Assembly: GCA_003024985.2 (NCBI GenBank)
Contig: PXIH01S0002235.1
DNA length: 17,450 nt
DNA from: Euperipatoides rowelli
Lineage: Eukaryota; Onychophora; Udeonychophora; Euonychophora; Peripatopsidae
Reading direction: 5' to 3' (one strand)
Under the pieces are notes generated by a model that searched no databases, was not told the DNA's origin, and was given only the letters and a program-made list of their open reading frames with translations. Shown piece by piece: positions 12,201 to 17,424 of the stretch; the first letter of the stretch is position 1; each line of letters opens with the position of its first letter. Position numbers and translations under genes: made by a program.

Positions 12201-15200
12201 AATATGGTGATGAGGGAGAGGTTGAGGATGAGAAGGAGTAGGATGATGATGAAAATGATGAGGATGAGAAGGATAATGATAATTATGATGATTATGTAGA
12301 ATATAAAAATGGAGCTGAAGATGAACAAGATGTTGATGATTATGATTAGGAAGAGGTGGAAGAAGAGGTTGTTGATCAAGAGGAGGATAAGGATGAGTAA
12401 GAATATGATGGTGATAATGAAGAGAATTATGAAGATAAGGAGAATGATAATGATGATGAGGAGGAGATTAAGGAAAAGGNTGATGGTGATGATGACAATG
12501 ATAATGAATATAAAGATAAAGGCGATGCTGAAGATGATGAAAATACAGATTAAGATGAAGATGATGATAATGAGGAGGAGGCTGAGGAACAAAGAGGGGA
12601 TAAGGATGAGATGATGAAGCTGATGATGATAACAATTATGATGATGATTATGATGATAATTATGATGATAATGATTATTATGTTGATGTTTATGATGAAG
12701 ATGATGTTGATGAAGATAATGAGGAGGAGAAATAGGAGGTTGAGGATGAAGAGGAAGGCTAGTTTGAGCAAGATGATGAAGAGGAGGGTTAGTTTGAGCA
12801 AGATGATGAGGATGAGAAGAAAGTAGGATAATGATGATGATGATTTTGATTAGTATGAAGCTGATCAGTATGAGGATGAGACTAAGGATGAAGAGGAGAA
12901 GGAGGATGGTGATAATGATGAAGATAAATATAATGATAAAGCTGAATATGAAGATTATATGATGATTATGAATTTGATGATGAAAATGATGATGAGGAGA
13001 AGGATGATAAAGAGAATAATGAGGATGATGATGATGAGTAAGATGAGGATGAAGAGAGCAAGGAGGAGAAGGATGGTGATTATGATGTTGAGGAGGATGA
13101 GGATGACCAAGATGAAGAGGTTGATGAAGAACATGATGATGACAACAATGAGGATGACTAGGAAGATGAGTACGATAATGAGAATGACAATGATGATGAG
13201 GAGGAGGTTGATGATGGTGAAGAGTTGGATAATGATATAATGAGGATGATGATGAGGATGATCAAGAGGATGATGAATATTATGAGGATAATAATGATGA
13301 CTACAATGATGTGGATGATGAGGATAAGATGATGATGAGGATCATGATAATGAAAATGAGGATGACAAGGACCTTGAGGCAACAACAATATGGACAACAA
13401 GGGTGATAATAATGATGATGGTGCTGGTGTTGATGGTAATGATGATGAGAATGATCATGATAATAATGATGAGGAGGTGGATGATGTTGATGAGGAGAAT
13501 GAGGATGATGATGATGAGGACAATGAAGATGACAGGTTGCTGAGAATGATGAGTACTATGAGGGAAACAATGATGAGGATGATAACAATGAGAAAGGGGT
13601 TAAGGAGAATAATGATGATTATGATGAGGAGGGGGATGAGGATAATGATAATGATATCAACAATGATGGTGAGGAGAAGTATTATGATTATAAGAATGAA
13701 GATGGTAAGTAGGATGAGGATGACAAGGACCATGCGAATGATGATAAAAATGTCAATGATGATGAGGATGAATGAAAATAATGATGAGGATGATGTAGAT
13801 GATGATGATGATGATAACGATGGAATCATTATTGTCATCATTTGCTTCATTGTCATTATTATCATTGTCAGCTTCAATGTCATCATTATTGTCATTATAA
13901 TCATTCTCCTCCTCATCATCATCATCATCAAAATAATAACACTAAATAATAACAAAACAATGATGGGAACAATTTTTGATATATAAAGTTTAAATTTCAT
14001 TTAGAAAATATGTTTCAACTGGGACATTTGAAATTAATTTTAAATGTTTTAGTGAATCTTGTGATGGACAAATTATTCATTTCAAAAATATTGCACACCA
14101 AACCTAAAATGATCTTTCACTGGAAAAATATTTTTACAGAGTCATGGAATTGATAGTCAATCACAAACAGATTTGATTGATTTGCAAACTTATCAAAACA
14201 TAATTCAGAATTTAAATATATTTTAACTTGTATTGGCATCTTTTGCAAATATGATTGGTCTATTCCATTAAAATATAAAACAGGTGAAGCTTTAGTGAAT
14301 ACAGTTCAATTATTTTTTAAAGAACATACACCATAGAAATTACTAGCGTTTAACATCGGTAAAAAAAAAAAAAAAACATTACCGGTAACCAAAATTATTA
14401 TACATTATCGAATTGGTGATTACTGATTATTTGCAGAATCTAATTAAAAATAAACATCATAAAAGAATATTATACTTTACACATTATTTAAAATAAAATA
14501 AAAAATTTCCAGCATGTTTTTTTAAAAATAAAATTAACAGTAGGAAAATAGGTTAGCAACTTGTAAAAAGTAATTAATATTATCATAATTATCAGTTTAT
14601 CATATTATTTACAATTTATAAAGATAAGATAAATTTAAGATATTTTTCCCCCTTTTCAGATTTTAAATTCTTGTAAATTTGTTTTTATTTTCATAATAAA
14701 GTTTGACTCTTTAAATAAACTAAGTTTTATTATTAAATTATTAAAATCACGATTACCTGGATATTCTGTACTTCATTAAAGTTATATTAATGTTTGACAT
14801 TTAAGTAGTTCTGAGCTACTTATTATTAAATTATTAAAATCATGCTATTTTATTTTTTTTAAAAAAAAAAGAAAAATATTTAAAAACACATTTTGTACAT
14901 TTGCCTGGTACTCAACTTACCTGGCTATATTTCCAGTATTCGGCAATGGGAACATCAAAAAAGCATGGAATCTTTGGGAGTAGGCTAGTTACCTTTTTTT
15001 CCTAATTAAAATTCTTTCATATGTTTTTAAATTATTATGTTTTTAAACTTAAGCGAAGAAATTCTATTCCTGCACCCCAGTCCATATCACATTTATCTAA
15101 AAAGGACATTTTTGACTAAATATATACCAAATATTGGCCATATATATTGTAAAGGAAATGTTTAAGATCTATTTAAAAAATTCTCATTTCAGAATTATTA

Positions 15201-17424
15201 AGCTATAGGCTAACATTAGAAAAAGTAAAGAAATTATATTCATGCACCCCAGTCTATATATTAATATATTTGTGATTGCATATTTAATTGTATTTGCAAT
15301 GTATATTTTAATTTGGTTTAATTTAAATATAATTAATGATTCTTTCATTATTTTGTTTTAAATAAAATAATATATTCGGTACACTTTGATTATTTTATCA
15401 TTATCGACAACCAAAAAAAAATGCAATACCGATTATCGAATCGGTAATATCGGTAAAATGTACAACCCTAGAAATTACAAACAGATGCTGGTACAGAGTT
15501 TACAAATAGACATTTCAAGATTATTTAAAAAATTAAATATTAAATACTTAGTAACTAGATTTGATGTTAAAGTTAGTGTTATAGAACATTAAAATCAAGA
15601 ATGTGGAGATATTTTACTGCAAAAAATACTTTAAAGTGGTTTAGCAATGTTTTTTTTAATTGATTTATGATTAGTTTCACCTAAAAATATTTGTGTAATT
15701 AATCAATTTGGAAAATTTAAACTGAAACATAAAAATTTGCAAGTTTCTACATTATTTACAAAAAATAAAACCTAGATGCGGACGTTAAATTGACATAGCC
15801 AAAAGGATAAAATCTCGCTGGTTTTTGGGCTGGAGGAAAATGCATATCTGGGATCTAGATGCTAGTCATGACTTCATTACGTTATTGTTTAGAAAAATAG
15901 TCAACAAAAGTGTTATTACTTAAAGTTTTGAAGAAGAAAAAAGAACATAGAAAAAAGTTACTTTCTTTGCATCAATATAAAATCCATAAAATTTCAAGGT
16001 AATTCTTGCGATTGCAGTTGAAGTCAATTTTAAGGGGGGAAAACCTCCGGGAGGCTTTTATACATTAGATTATTAACTTTACGCAATAATGAGAACAAAT
16101 TAAATATTATTTCCAAAAGCTTTTAATAATATTTCTTAAACATTTTTTTTAATGCAAATAAAAACTGTTAACGGTTTATGTTTTGAGTTGCCTTTATAAA
16201 AACCACTGACTGCAAATAATAAAACCAGGCTTTGAATCAATGATTACATTCTGATTGGTTGTGAAGAAAGAAAACTGTTCATCCTGTCTGACAACCCCAC
16301 CACTATTACTGGAGTCCACACAGGATTTTTCAGGCAAAATTATAGACATGATGTCAGTGTTTGGATTTATATTTTGATACATATTGGATAAAAGTCTAAT
16401 TTTGATGCATTTTTGGACCGACAATAACAAATTGATTAATTAAACAAGCATTTTTTTTACAAAAATACGCATAAATTAATGAAGTTGAAATAGCCATTGA
16501 TATACCATTTTAAAATATTTGGATGTCTTAAAGATTTAATTTATAGCTACAATCATTGTTTTCATAAAAGCATAACCCTTATACATAACCTTTTTGTTAT
16601 GGGGACCCTTGTTCATTAATATTTGGCTTCTTGTGGATTTGATAAGCTTTTTTTTGGTTGCATGGATTACAGGTCCCTTGATTACCTTTTCAAGTATATG
16701 GGGTCCCTTGTCCAGGCCTATGACCCCCCCCCCCAAAAAAAAAAAATTGACCCTAGTCAAAACTAAATAGTTTTGAATACTTATGAAAGTTGTTCCTGTG
16801 TGGGGTTCCCCTGGCCATGGGACTACAACCCCATGCAAGCCCCTCTCCACCCCCCTATGTAGGGGTGGGGGCTGCCTATAGATAATATCAATAACAATAT
16901 TTTGTTGACGAAGCTGTTCATCAACATTCTATGATAACAAAAATCTGCCATACTTTAAGCCATATAAAATATTTGGCTTCTGCTTTTGATTTTTAATCCT
17001 CATTTATTTTAATCCCACTATAGCGATAGTATAAAAGGTCAGCTAAAGACTCTAACCTACTTTGTTATAGTCTGTGAATATACCTGAGAGAGACCGACTT
17101 GTACCTGCAAGCCGAACTTTGAAAATGAAATCTGGATTTGACATCTTATCATCTCTGTATAAGCAAGACTTAATAATTACTCAATAACTTGAAAGTAAAA
17201 TGTGAATCAATGCAAAATTTCATGTTTTTGGAATGCAATATGGGCCAAACTTACTATTTTGGTAGGTTAAAGTAAATTATTTTCTAACTAATTACCTCCA
17301 ATCAGGTTAAAAGCAGAACTGATGACATCCAATGAACAGATGAACAAATATAATAACAGAATTATAATGATTATCTTCAGCACAAATAAAAATATGTGCA
17401 GAATTTTGCCACAATTGGTCAGCT
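78..17424 (-). CDS. SLC34A: SLC34-type sodium/phosphate cotransporter, partial gene of five internal exons
   Basis: This is a plasma-membrane transporter that couples Na+ entry to uptake of inorganic phosphate. I join exons 17424-17296, 11606-11463, 8736-8545, 6928-6813 and 240-78, 744 bases in all. Every junction has AG acceptors and GT donors, and the phases agree (1, 1, 1, 0). The joined reading follows vertebrate SLC34A1/A2/A3 in order: first membrane helix ending in SLDVISSAF, the QSSS repeat, the MGANIGTS segment, the FNWL helix, [10 protein letters not shown], and then the extracellular loop with cysteines and glycosylation sites. Family members are about 600-700 residues, so roughly 40% is present. 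Missing are the N-terminal cytoplasmic exons (right of the window) and the second QSSS half plus C-terminus (left of the window). No promoter or polyadenylation site is visible. The family call is firm from motif order; the subtype is not decided by sequence alone. Confidence 0.9.
241..590. other. Intron sequence, AT-rich, no gene seen
   Basis: This is AT-rich intron with homopolymer runs. The only structured item is a doublet of the 10-base word AATAAGGCCC at about 449 and 468. The word recurs near 4001 and, inverted, at 4109-4118, so it is probably part of a dispersed repeat. It may be the 3' tail of the retrotransposon fragment that lies next to it. Confidence 0.4.
590..829 (-). mobile_element. 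Fragment of a non-LTR retrotransposon ORF2 C-terminus, degraded
   Basis: Read on the minus strand just inside the N at 830, the frame gives [15 protein letters not shown] followed by [11 protein letters not shown]. This resembles the zinc-ribbon-like tail found after the reverse transcriptase domain of many non-LTR elements (CG-E-ET-HVL--C---R). Further on, in shifted frames, come RLVRWLGF and [12 protein letters not shown], which resemble the end of the same tail (R-L-R-LGF, then V--FL--MW), followed by a stop. At least one frameshift lies between them. The segment is richer in G+C than its surroundings and strongly pyrimidine-biased on the plus strand. The upstream part is cut at the N, where the next sequence shows no RT similarity. 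The identification rests on pattern memory only. Confidence 0.45.
831..1130. other. Intron sequence, no gene seen
   Basis: This is AT-rich intron following the N at 830. A short minus-strand open frame (831-917) has no recognisable similarity and is not supported. Confidence 0.35.
1139..1262 (+). repeat. Two-copy imperfect tandem repeat, about 80-base period
   Basis: The block GGAAGCTGGCTCCCGTCAAA followed by GTTCC and CCACTTCCCCC (1139-1193) recurs as GGGAGCTAGCTCTCGTCAAA followed by GTTCC and CCACTCCCC (about 1219-1260). The copies differ by substitutions and a small deletion in the second. It is noncoding and lies just upstream of the Helitron pair. Confidence 0.6.
1472..1700 (+). mobile_element. 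Non-autonomous Helitron, copy 1
   Basis: The element starts with TC (TCTAATATAATAAAAG) straight after an A and ends with CTAG before a T, as expected for Helitrons, which insert between A and T without duplicating the target. Nine bases before the CTAG end is a hairpin, CCGTCA-TTTT-TGACGG (1672-1687), the typical Helitron 3' signal. The element is 229 bases long and has no Rep/helicase coding capacity, so it would depend on an autonomous relative. Its T neighbour is also the first base of copy 2. Confidence 0.75.
1701..2020 (+). mobile_element. Non-autonomous Helitron, copy 2, directly abutting copy 1
   Basis: It begins with the same 5' end, TCTAATATAATAAAAGGCAA, immediately after the CTAG of copy 1. 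It ends at CTTG (2017-2020) before a T; CTTG departs from the CTRR rule by one base. The terminal hairpin at about 1991-2008 is degraded (CCTGTCA / TAACGGG). Two further hairpin copies lie inside, one weak at about 1876-1893 and one good at about 1902-1918 (CCGTCA-TTTT-TGACAGG). Both elements share GCAACCAATGGGG before the 3' signal. At 320 bases it is 91 longer than copy 1, partly because of the extra 3' signals. Confidence 0.65.
2170..2344. repeat. Direct duplication, copy 1 (175 bases)
   Basis: By eye this block is identical to 4319-4493, and weaker similarity continues through a G-run/C-run segment to about 2385 and 4535 (GGTTCAA, then a C run, then GAAAT). The left flank here is ordinary intron with an 8-base palindrome (GAACCATG-A-CATGGTTC, about 2144-2160). 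A minus-strand frame in the block reads a hydrophobic stretch ([20 protein letters not shown]) that ends in a stop; I do not recognise it with confidence. Confidence 0.85.
2568..3442 (+). pseudogene. FEN1: Flap endonuclease 1 (FEN1) pseudogene
   Basis: FEN1 removes 5' flaps during DNA replication and repair. The copy starts [12 protein letters not shown] and keeps, in scattered frames, [72 protein letters not shown] and the C-terminal PCNA-binding box LDSFF followed by a lysine-rich tail. It has at least six disruptions: TAA about 24 codons in, several one-base shifts (for example in the DGKPP segment near 2835), an A-run expansion near 3000, and an in-frame TGA at the PCNA box. About 100 codons, roughly human residues 222-324, are deleted, taking with them the region of catalytic D233. 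No introns are seen, which suits a retrocopy, but no poly(A) tail or target duplication is evident. It lies antisense to the host gene. Confidence 0.92.
3443..3582. repeat. Intron ending in a short dispersed repeat at an assembly join
   Basis: The stretch AACAAACGTCCTGTCAACCA followed by an A run and TCTTCTCAAATCAG (3540-3582) runs straight into the N at 3583. Near-copies lie at about 4558-4600 (same start, then AAGCTTCTCAAATTC) and about 4612-4650 (CAACC, A run, AGCTTCTCAAAATCAG). It belongs to the same loose family as the larger repeats at 8895-9345 and 16545-16865, which share CCAAAAAAAAAGCTTATCAAA. Confidence 0.55.
3583..4317. other. Intron sequence between two Ns, no gene seen
   Basis: This is an AT-rich block bounded by single Ns at 3583 and 4318. 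It contains AATAAGGCCCA (about 4001) and its inverted copy TGGGCCTTATT (4108-4118), plus AATAAAGGCCCA (about 4135). The minus-strand open frame at 3536-3751 crosses the N and has no family similarity. The block could be a separately assembled piece. Confidence 0.4.
4319..4493. repeat. Direct duplication, copy 2 (175 bases), starting at an N
   Basis: It is identical to 2170-2344 and begins on the first base after the N at 4318. It runs into a G-run and a C run of more than 15 bases (about 4509-4527), where the two copies part. The sharp left edge at an unresolved base makes an assembly artefact or a collapsed allele a real alternative to a biological duplication. Confidence 0.85.
4555..4700. 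repeat. Two-unit dispersed repeat followed by C and A runs
   Basis: Two units of AACAAAACGTCCTGTCAACC / CAAAACTTCAACC, each followed by an A run and AGCTTCTCAAA, lie about 50 bases apart. They are followed by a run of Cs and a run of about 14 As. The units match the end of the segment at 3540-3582. Confidence 0.55.
4738..4995 (+). pseudogene. Exon-like open stretch of unknown protein, broken by one TGA
   Basis: From the first ATG (4740) a frame of 64 codons runs to TGA at 4932-4934, then continues in the same frame for 20 more codons ([20 protein letters not shown]). Its left edge is a plausible acceptor (pyrimidine-rich CACCCTTTTTC, then GTAG). Its right edge is a strong donor, AATAG|GTGAGT. 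The product is helical and polar ([17 protein letters not shown], then [15 protein letters not shown]), ending in a basic tail. I do not recognise the family. It could be a decayed exon or gene fragment antisense to the transporter, or chance. TGA is one CpG-type change from CGA. Confidence 0.25.
5002..5279. other. Intron sequence, no gene seen
   Basis: This is AT-rich intron with a purine-rich patch (about 5150-5190). Nothing coding or repetitive is recognised before the 15-base array begins. Confidence 0.35.
5280..6776. repeat. 15-base minisatellite array, about 1.5 kb
   Basis: About 100 diverged units read roughly CCACCAGCAATCCCA on the plus strand (variants CAGAAATCC, CAGCACTCC). The most regular part is 5710-5800 (GTGTCACCACCACCACCAGCA). 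Because 15 is a multiple of three, frames stay open and give Ser/Thr/Asn/Pro-rich pseudo-proteins on the plus strand and Gly/Val-rich ones on the minus strand; I regard these as by-products. In the sense strand of the host transcript the array is G-rich (GGTGGTGGGATTGCT). It ends about 36 bases from the donor of the 6813-6928 exon. A foldback interrupts it at 5989-6176. Confidence 0.9.
5989..6176. repeat. Long imperfect inverted repeat inside the minisatellite
   Basis: The left arm 5989-6074 is in reversed orientation (GGTGGTGGGATAGAGGG) and pairs with the right arm 6076-6176 (CCCTCTATCCCACCATTG). The centre near 6075 is GGTAGGAGTCCTACC. The arms match at most positions, apart from substitutions and about 15 extra bases, one repeat unit, in the right arm. 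The inner 25 bases on each side pair almost perfectly. Confidence 0.85.
6813..6928 (-). CDS. SLC34A: SLC34 exon 4 of 5: linker before the extracellular loop
   Basis: This 116-base exon is too short for a simple ORF scan to pick out. It is placed by a TTTCTTTCTATTAG acceptor, a CAG|GTAAGT donor and family alignment. It starts in phase 1 and ends in phase 0 (2 bases plus 38 codons). The reading begins [14 protein letters not shown], has a polar stretch SQKEDQEF, and ends [12 protein letters not shown]. Human SLC34A2 has [14 protein letters not shown] at the same place and YLHHIT just after VATG, so both ends of the exon match. The middle is diverged. The 15-base minisatellite at 5280-6776 begins only about 36 bases beyond the donor. 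Confidence 0.9.
6988..7025. repeat. Perfect hairpin, 17-base arms, 4-base loop
   Basis: TGCCTACTTAAATAAAT (6988-7004) pairs exactly with ATTTATTTAAGTAGGCA (7009-7025) around the loop ATTC. A TAA microsatellite follows (about 7026-7046). Its place in an intron and its perfect stem would suit a small foldback insertion; nothing shows that it is transcribed separately. Confidence 0.9.
7071..7102. repeat. Second perfect hairpin, 12-base arms, 8-base loop
   Basis: AGTATAAACAAC (7071-7082) pairs with GTTGTTTATACT (7091-7102) around CAACACAT, and an A-T pair extends it at 7070/7103. It lies between the first hairpin and the inverted-repeat element that starts at 7105. Confidence 0.85.
7105..7430. 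mobile_element. MITE-like element with 36-base terminal inverted repeats
   Basis: The left terminus 7105-7140 (TAGTTTTTCTTTTCAG, then ATTTTTACCCAATCTCAGTA) matches the reverse complement of 7395-7430 at 33 of 36 positions. The interior is about 254 bases, AT-rich, and carries a 75-codon open frame with no recognised similarity. No clear target duplication is visible, so the exact ends and superfamily are uncertain. It is directly followed by the 20-base tandem array. Confidence 0.65.
7431..8455. repeat. Minisatellite of about 20-21-base units with higher-order repeats
   Basis: The unit is roughly GTTCAGCTAGTGTTACACTGG, about 50 copies, diverged. Blocks of several units recur together: GTCCAGCCTGATACACAAGA at about 7736 and 7962, GCTATGGTTACATGG at about 7823, 8048 and 8283, and CTCAATATCA followed by TTGTGTTTACTAGG at about 7608 and 7852. 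This gives a higher-order period of about 225-245 bases. It ends about 90 bases from the donor of the 8545-8736 exon. Confidence 0.88.
8545..8736 (-). CDS. SLC34A: SLC34 exon 3 of 5: Na+/phosphate binding core and coupling motif
   Basis: This 192-base exon follows a TCTATTTCAG acceptor and ends at G|GTAGGC, phase 1 at both ends. It encodes [35 protein letters not shown], then [14 protein letters not shown] and [10 protein letters not shown]. The spacing from QSSS to MG-N-GTS is the same as in human SLC34A2 (16 residues from after MV to MG). In vertebrates the positions S-x-S-x-x-x-D are A, A, D in the electrogenic NaPi-IIa/b and S, S, G in the electroneutral NaPi-IIc. This protein has S, S, D, a mixture of the two. 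A minisatellite ends about 90 bases downstream of the donor. Confidence 0.95.
8895..9345 (+). repeat. Dispersed repeat, copy in plus orientation
   Basis: Ordered blocks are GGGGCAGTAGTCCTATGGCC, GACCAGGGTTAATGA, a G-rich run, CATAAGCCTGGATAAGGGTCC, and AAAAAAAAGCTTATCAAAAG. The same blocks in the same order appear in reverse complement at 16545-16865. Open frames across it are by-products with no family similarity. It is probably a non-autonomous transposable element of unknown class; ends are not defined. Confidence 0.65.
9370..9840. other. Intron sequence, no gene seen
   Basis: This is AT-rich intron with no recognisable gene or regular repeat. It grades into the degenerate tandem array beyond 9840. 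Confidence 0.35.
9880..10515. repeat. Degenerate tandem array of about 45-base units
   Basis: The unit is roughly AGGTAAACACATCACTGACA, then AAAACA, CATGAAAAAAATGA. The clearest copies are 10264-10400 (GGTAAACACATCGCTGACAA, GGTAAACCCATCGCTGACAA, GGTAAATGCATCACTGACAA). Copies decay leftwards, where AAGGTAAACATCACTGTCAA (about 9897) and AAGTAAACATATCACTGTCA are still visible. The 141-codon minus-strand frame through it is a repeat by-product. Confidence 0.8.
10523..10667. repeat. Two-copy tandem repeat, 92-base period
   Basis: AGCAGTCCTGGCACCATGGT, then AATGAGGCAATGAGCACTAT (from 10523), recurs from 10615 as AGCAGTCCAGACACCACAAT, then AATGAGTCAACGAGCACTAT. About 53 bases match per copy, with scattered differences. 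It directly follows the 45-base array. Confidence 0.75.
10811..11041. mobile_element. Foldback (MITE-like) element of about 230 bases
   Basis: The left arm 10811-10921 and the right arm 10930-11041 are imperfect inverted copies. TTGTAGGTATTAATT pairs with AATTAATAACTACAA at the ends, CCAGGCCTATCATTACCC pairs with GGGTATTGATAGGCCTGG in the middle, and TTCAAA pairs with TTTGAA at the core. The spacer is only 8 bases, so nearly the whole element folds back. It is followed by a run of about 14 As. No target duplication is clear. Confidence 0.75.
11042..11462. other. Intron sequence with A-rich and AAT-rich runs
   Basis: This is very AT-rich intron. It holds a poly(A) run, AT-rich stretches and the AAT microsatellite (about 11412-11445) near the donor of the 11463-11606 exon. 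No gene is seen. Confidence 0.4.
11463..11606 (-). CDS. SLC34A: SLC34 exon 2 of 5: first QSSS repeat
   Basis: This 144-base exon lies between a TTTCTTTTTTTAG acceptor and a G|GTAAGG donor, phase 1 at both ends. It opens with [10 protein letters not shown], then [17 protein letters not shown], and then [21 protein letters not shown] is the hallmark of the SLC34 inverted repeat; in the family it forms part of the Na+ and phosphate binding region inside a re-entrant hairpin. The matching human stretch reads GVLVTVLVQSSSTSTS. A short AAT microsatellite (about 11412-11445) starts about 20 bases into the intron, so the donor sits very close to unstable DNA. The last G joins TG of the next exon to form valine. 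Confidence 0.93.
11765..13820. repeat. GAT/GATGAG-type simple repeat, about 2 kb, purine-rich plus strand
   Basis: The tract is built from GATGAT, GATGAG, GAGGAG, AATGAT and AAGATGA words, mostly A, G and T, with few Cs on the plus strand. All six frames give low-complexity products (Asp/Glu-rich, Met/Arg/Lys-rich, or Ile/Leu/Ser-rich), so the many open frames are not genes. Local duplications are visible, for example AGGCTAGTTTGAGCAAGATG and AGGGTTAGTTTGAGCAAGAT at about 12756 and 12785. An N lies at 12480. In the host transcript this intron segment is U/C-rich (AUCAUCUUC). Confidence 0.9.
13821..13935. repeat. Inverted continuation of the GAT repeat
   Basis: At about 13820 the sequence switches abruptly from GATGATGATGATAACGATGG to AATCATTATTGTCATCATTT and stays ATT/CAT/GTC-rich to 13935 (CATCATCATCATCA). 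The switch makes a junction at which the plus strand can fold back on the preceding GAT tract. Confidence 0.8.
14130..14343 (+). pseudogene. Polinton-like (rve) integrase fragment, 5' part
   Basis: The reading contains [16 protein letters not shown], then after a one-base shift [19 protein letters not shown] and [10 protein letters not shown], ending with a TAG codon just before the hAT-like insertion. Such strings (D-I-DLQ-Y, YILT-ID-F-KY-W--PLK-KTG) are typical of DDE integrases of Polinton/Maverick elements and of their relatives. The D of DLID would be the first catalytic acid. At least one frameshift and one stop show decay. The frame on the far side of the insertion is the same once the insertion and one target copy are left out. 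Upstream (14000-14130) no further domain is recognised. Confidence 0.72.
14336..14343 (+). repeat. Target site duplication GAAATTAC, left
   Basis: This 8-base word is repeated exactly at 15471-15478, directly bordering the inverted termini of the inserted element. An 8-base duplication is characteristic of hAT transposons. Confidence 0.8.
14344..15470. mobile_element. Non-autonomous hAT-like DNA transposon inserted in the integrase remnant
   Basis: The termini are TAGCGTTTAAC at the left and, in reverse complement, TAGGGTTGTAC at the right, flanked by exact 8-base GAAATTAC duplications. The subterminal regions carry CGGTAA / TTACCG and CCGATTATCGAATCGG motifs, the latter a near-palindrome at about 15429-15444. 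The 1127 bases encode no transposase I can recognise. Internal repeats include AAAGAAATTATATTCATGCA followed by CCCCAGTC at about 15228 and a near-copy at about 15056, and TTATTATTAAATTATTAAAA at about 14727 and 14819. Only 1-2 differences per 11 terminal bases and an intact target duplication suggest that it is younger than the integrase it splits. Confidence 0.82.
15471..15478 (+). repeat. Target site duplication GAAATTAC, right
   Basis: This is an exact copy of 14336-14343, immediately outside the right terminus of the hAT-like element. Confidence 0.8.
15479..15650 (+). pseudogene. Polinton-like integrase fragment, 3' part
   Basis: Directly after the target duplication comes the [13 protein letters not shown] segment, with the second catalytic acid. 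After a frame shift it continues with [20 protein letters not shown], whose final E is about 34 residues after that D, as expected for a DDE integrase. A shifted [14 protein letters not shown] block follows and then similarity fades. The fragment has two or more frameshifts and cannot encode an active enzyme. No other Polinton genes (polymerase, capsid, ATPase, protease) are visible nearby. Confidence 0.75.
15651..16540. other. Intron sequence, no gene supported
   Basis: This is AT-rich intron. A 78-codon minus-strand open frame (16194-16430) has reasonable composition ([18 protein letters not shown]) but no recognised family and no convincing splice signals that fit the SLC34 phases, so I do not call it an exon. 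Confidence 0.35.
16545..16865 (-). repeat. Dispersed repeat, copy in minus orientation
   Basis: In reverse complement it shows GGGGTTGTAGTCCCATGGCC, GACTAGGGTCAATTT, a G run, CATAGGCCTGGACAAGGGACC, and AAAAAAAAGCTTATCAAATC, in the order seen at 8895-9345. A C run followed by an A run (about 16724-16746) replaces the G-rich part. The 104-codon minus-strand frame through it is a by-product. Confidence 0.65.
16870..17295. other. Intron sequence, no gene seen
   Basis: This is ordinary AT-rich intron up to the donor of the 17296-17424 exon. No repeat or coding similarity is recognised. Confidence 0.35.
17296..17424 (-). CDS. SLC34A: SLC34 exon 1 of 5 in window: first membrane helix
   Basis: The exon encodes 42 full codons with a split codon at each end. 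On the minus strand a long T run ending in CAG precedes base 17424, and a GT donor follows 17296. The protein has a short polar start (LTNCGKIL), a strongly hydrophobic helix of I, L, V and F, and then [19 protein letters not shown]. The SLD-V-SSAF block is a family signature and matches human SLC34 members closely (LYFFICSLDVLSSAF). It ends in phase 1, so its last G completes a glycine codon with the GA that opens the next exon. An acceptor two bases further in (CAGAG) is possible but would break the phase. The upstream exon lies outside the window. Confidence 0.88.

Noticed and set aside
11927-12592. 221-codon minus-strand frame rich in Ile/Leu, looking like a membrane protein
   Set aside because: It is the complement of the GAT repeat; composition is low complexity, it crosses an N, and all frames there are open for the same reason.
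13390-13986. 198-codon plus-strand frame, acidic start
   Set aside because: It is a repeat-encoded Asp/Glu/Asn stretch in the GAT tract; it changes character where the repeat drifts and has no domain.
14925-14990. Minus-strand donor-like site after AATATAGCCAG (GTAAGT) as an exon end
   Set aside because: It lies inside the hAT-like element, has no supported coding frame, and is not needed by the host gene.
16194-16430. Minus-strand frame as an additional SLC34 exon
   Set aside because: Exons 17296-17424 and 11463-11606 already join in phase and match the family without a gap, so nothing is missing between them.
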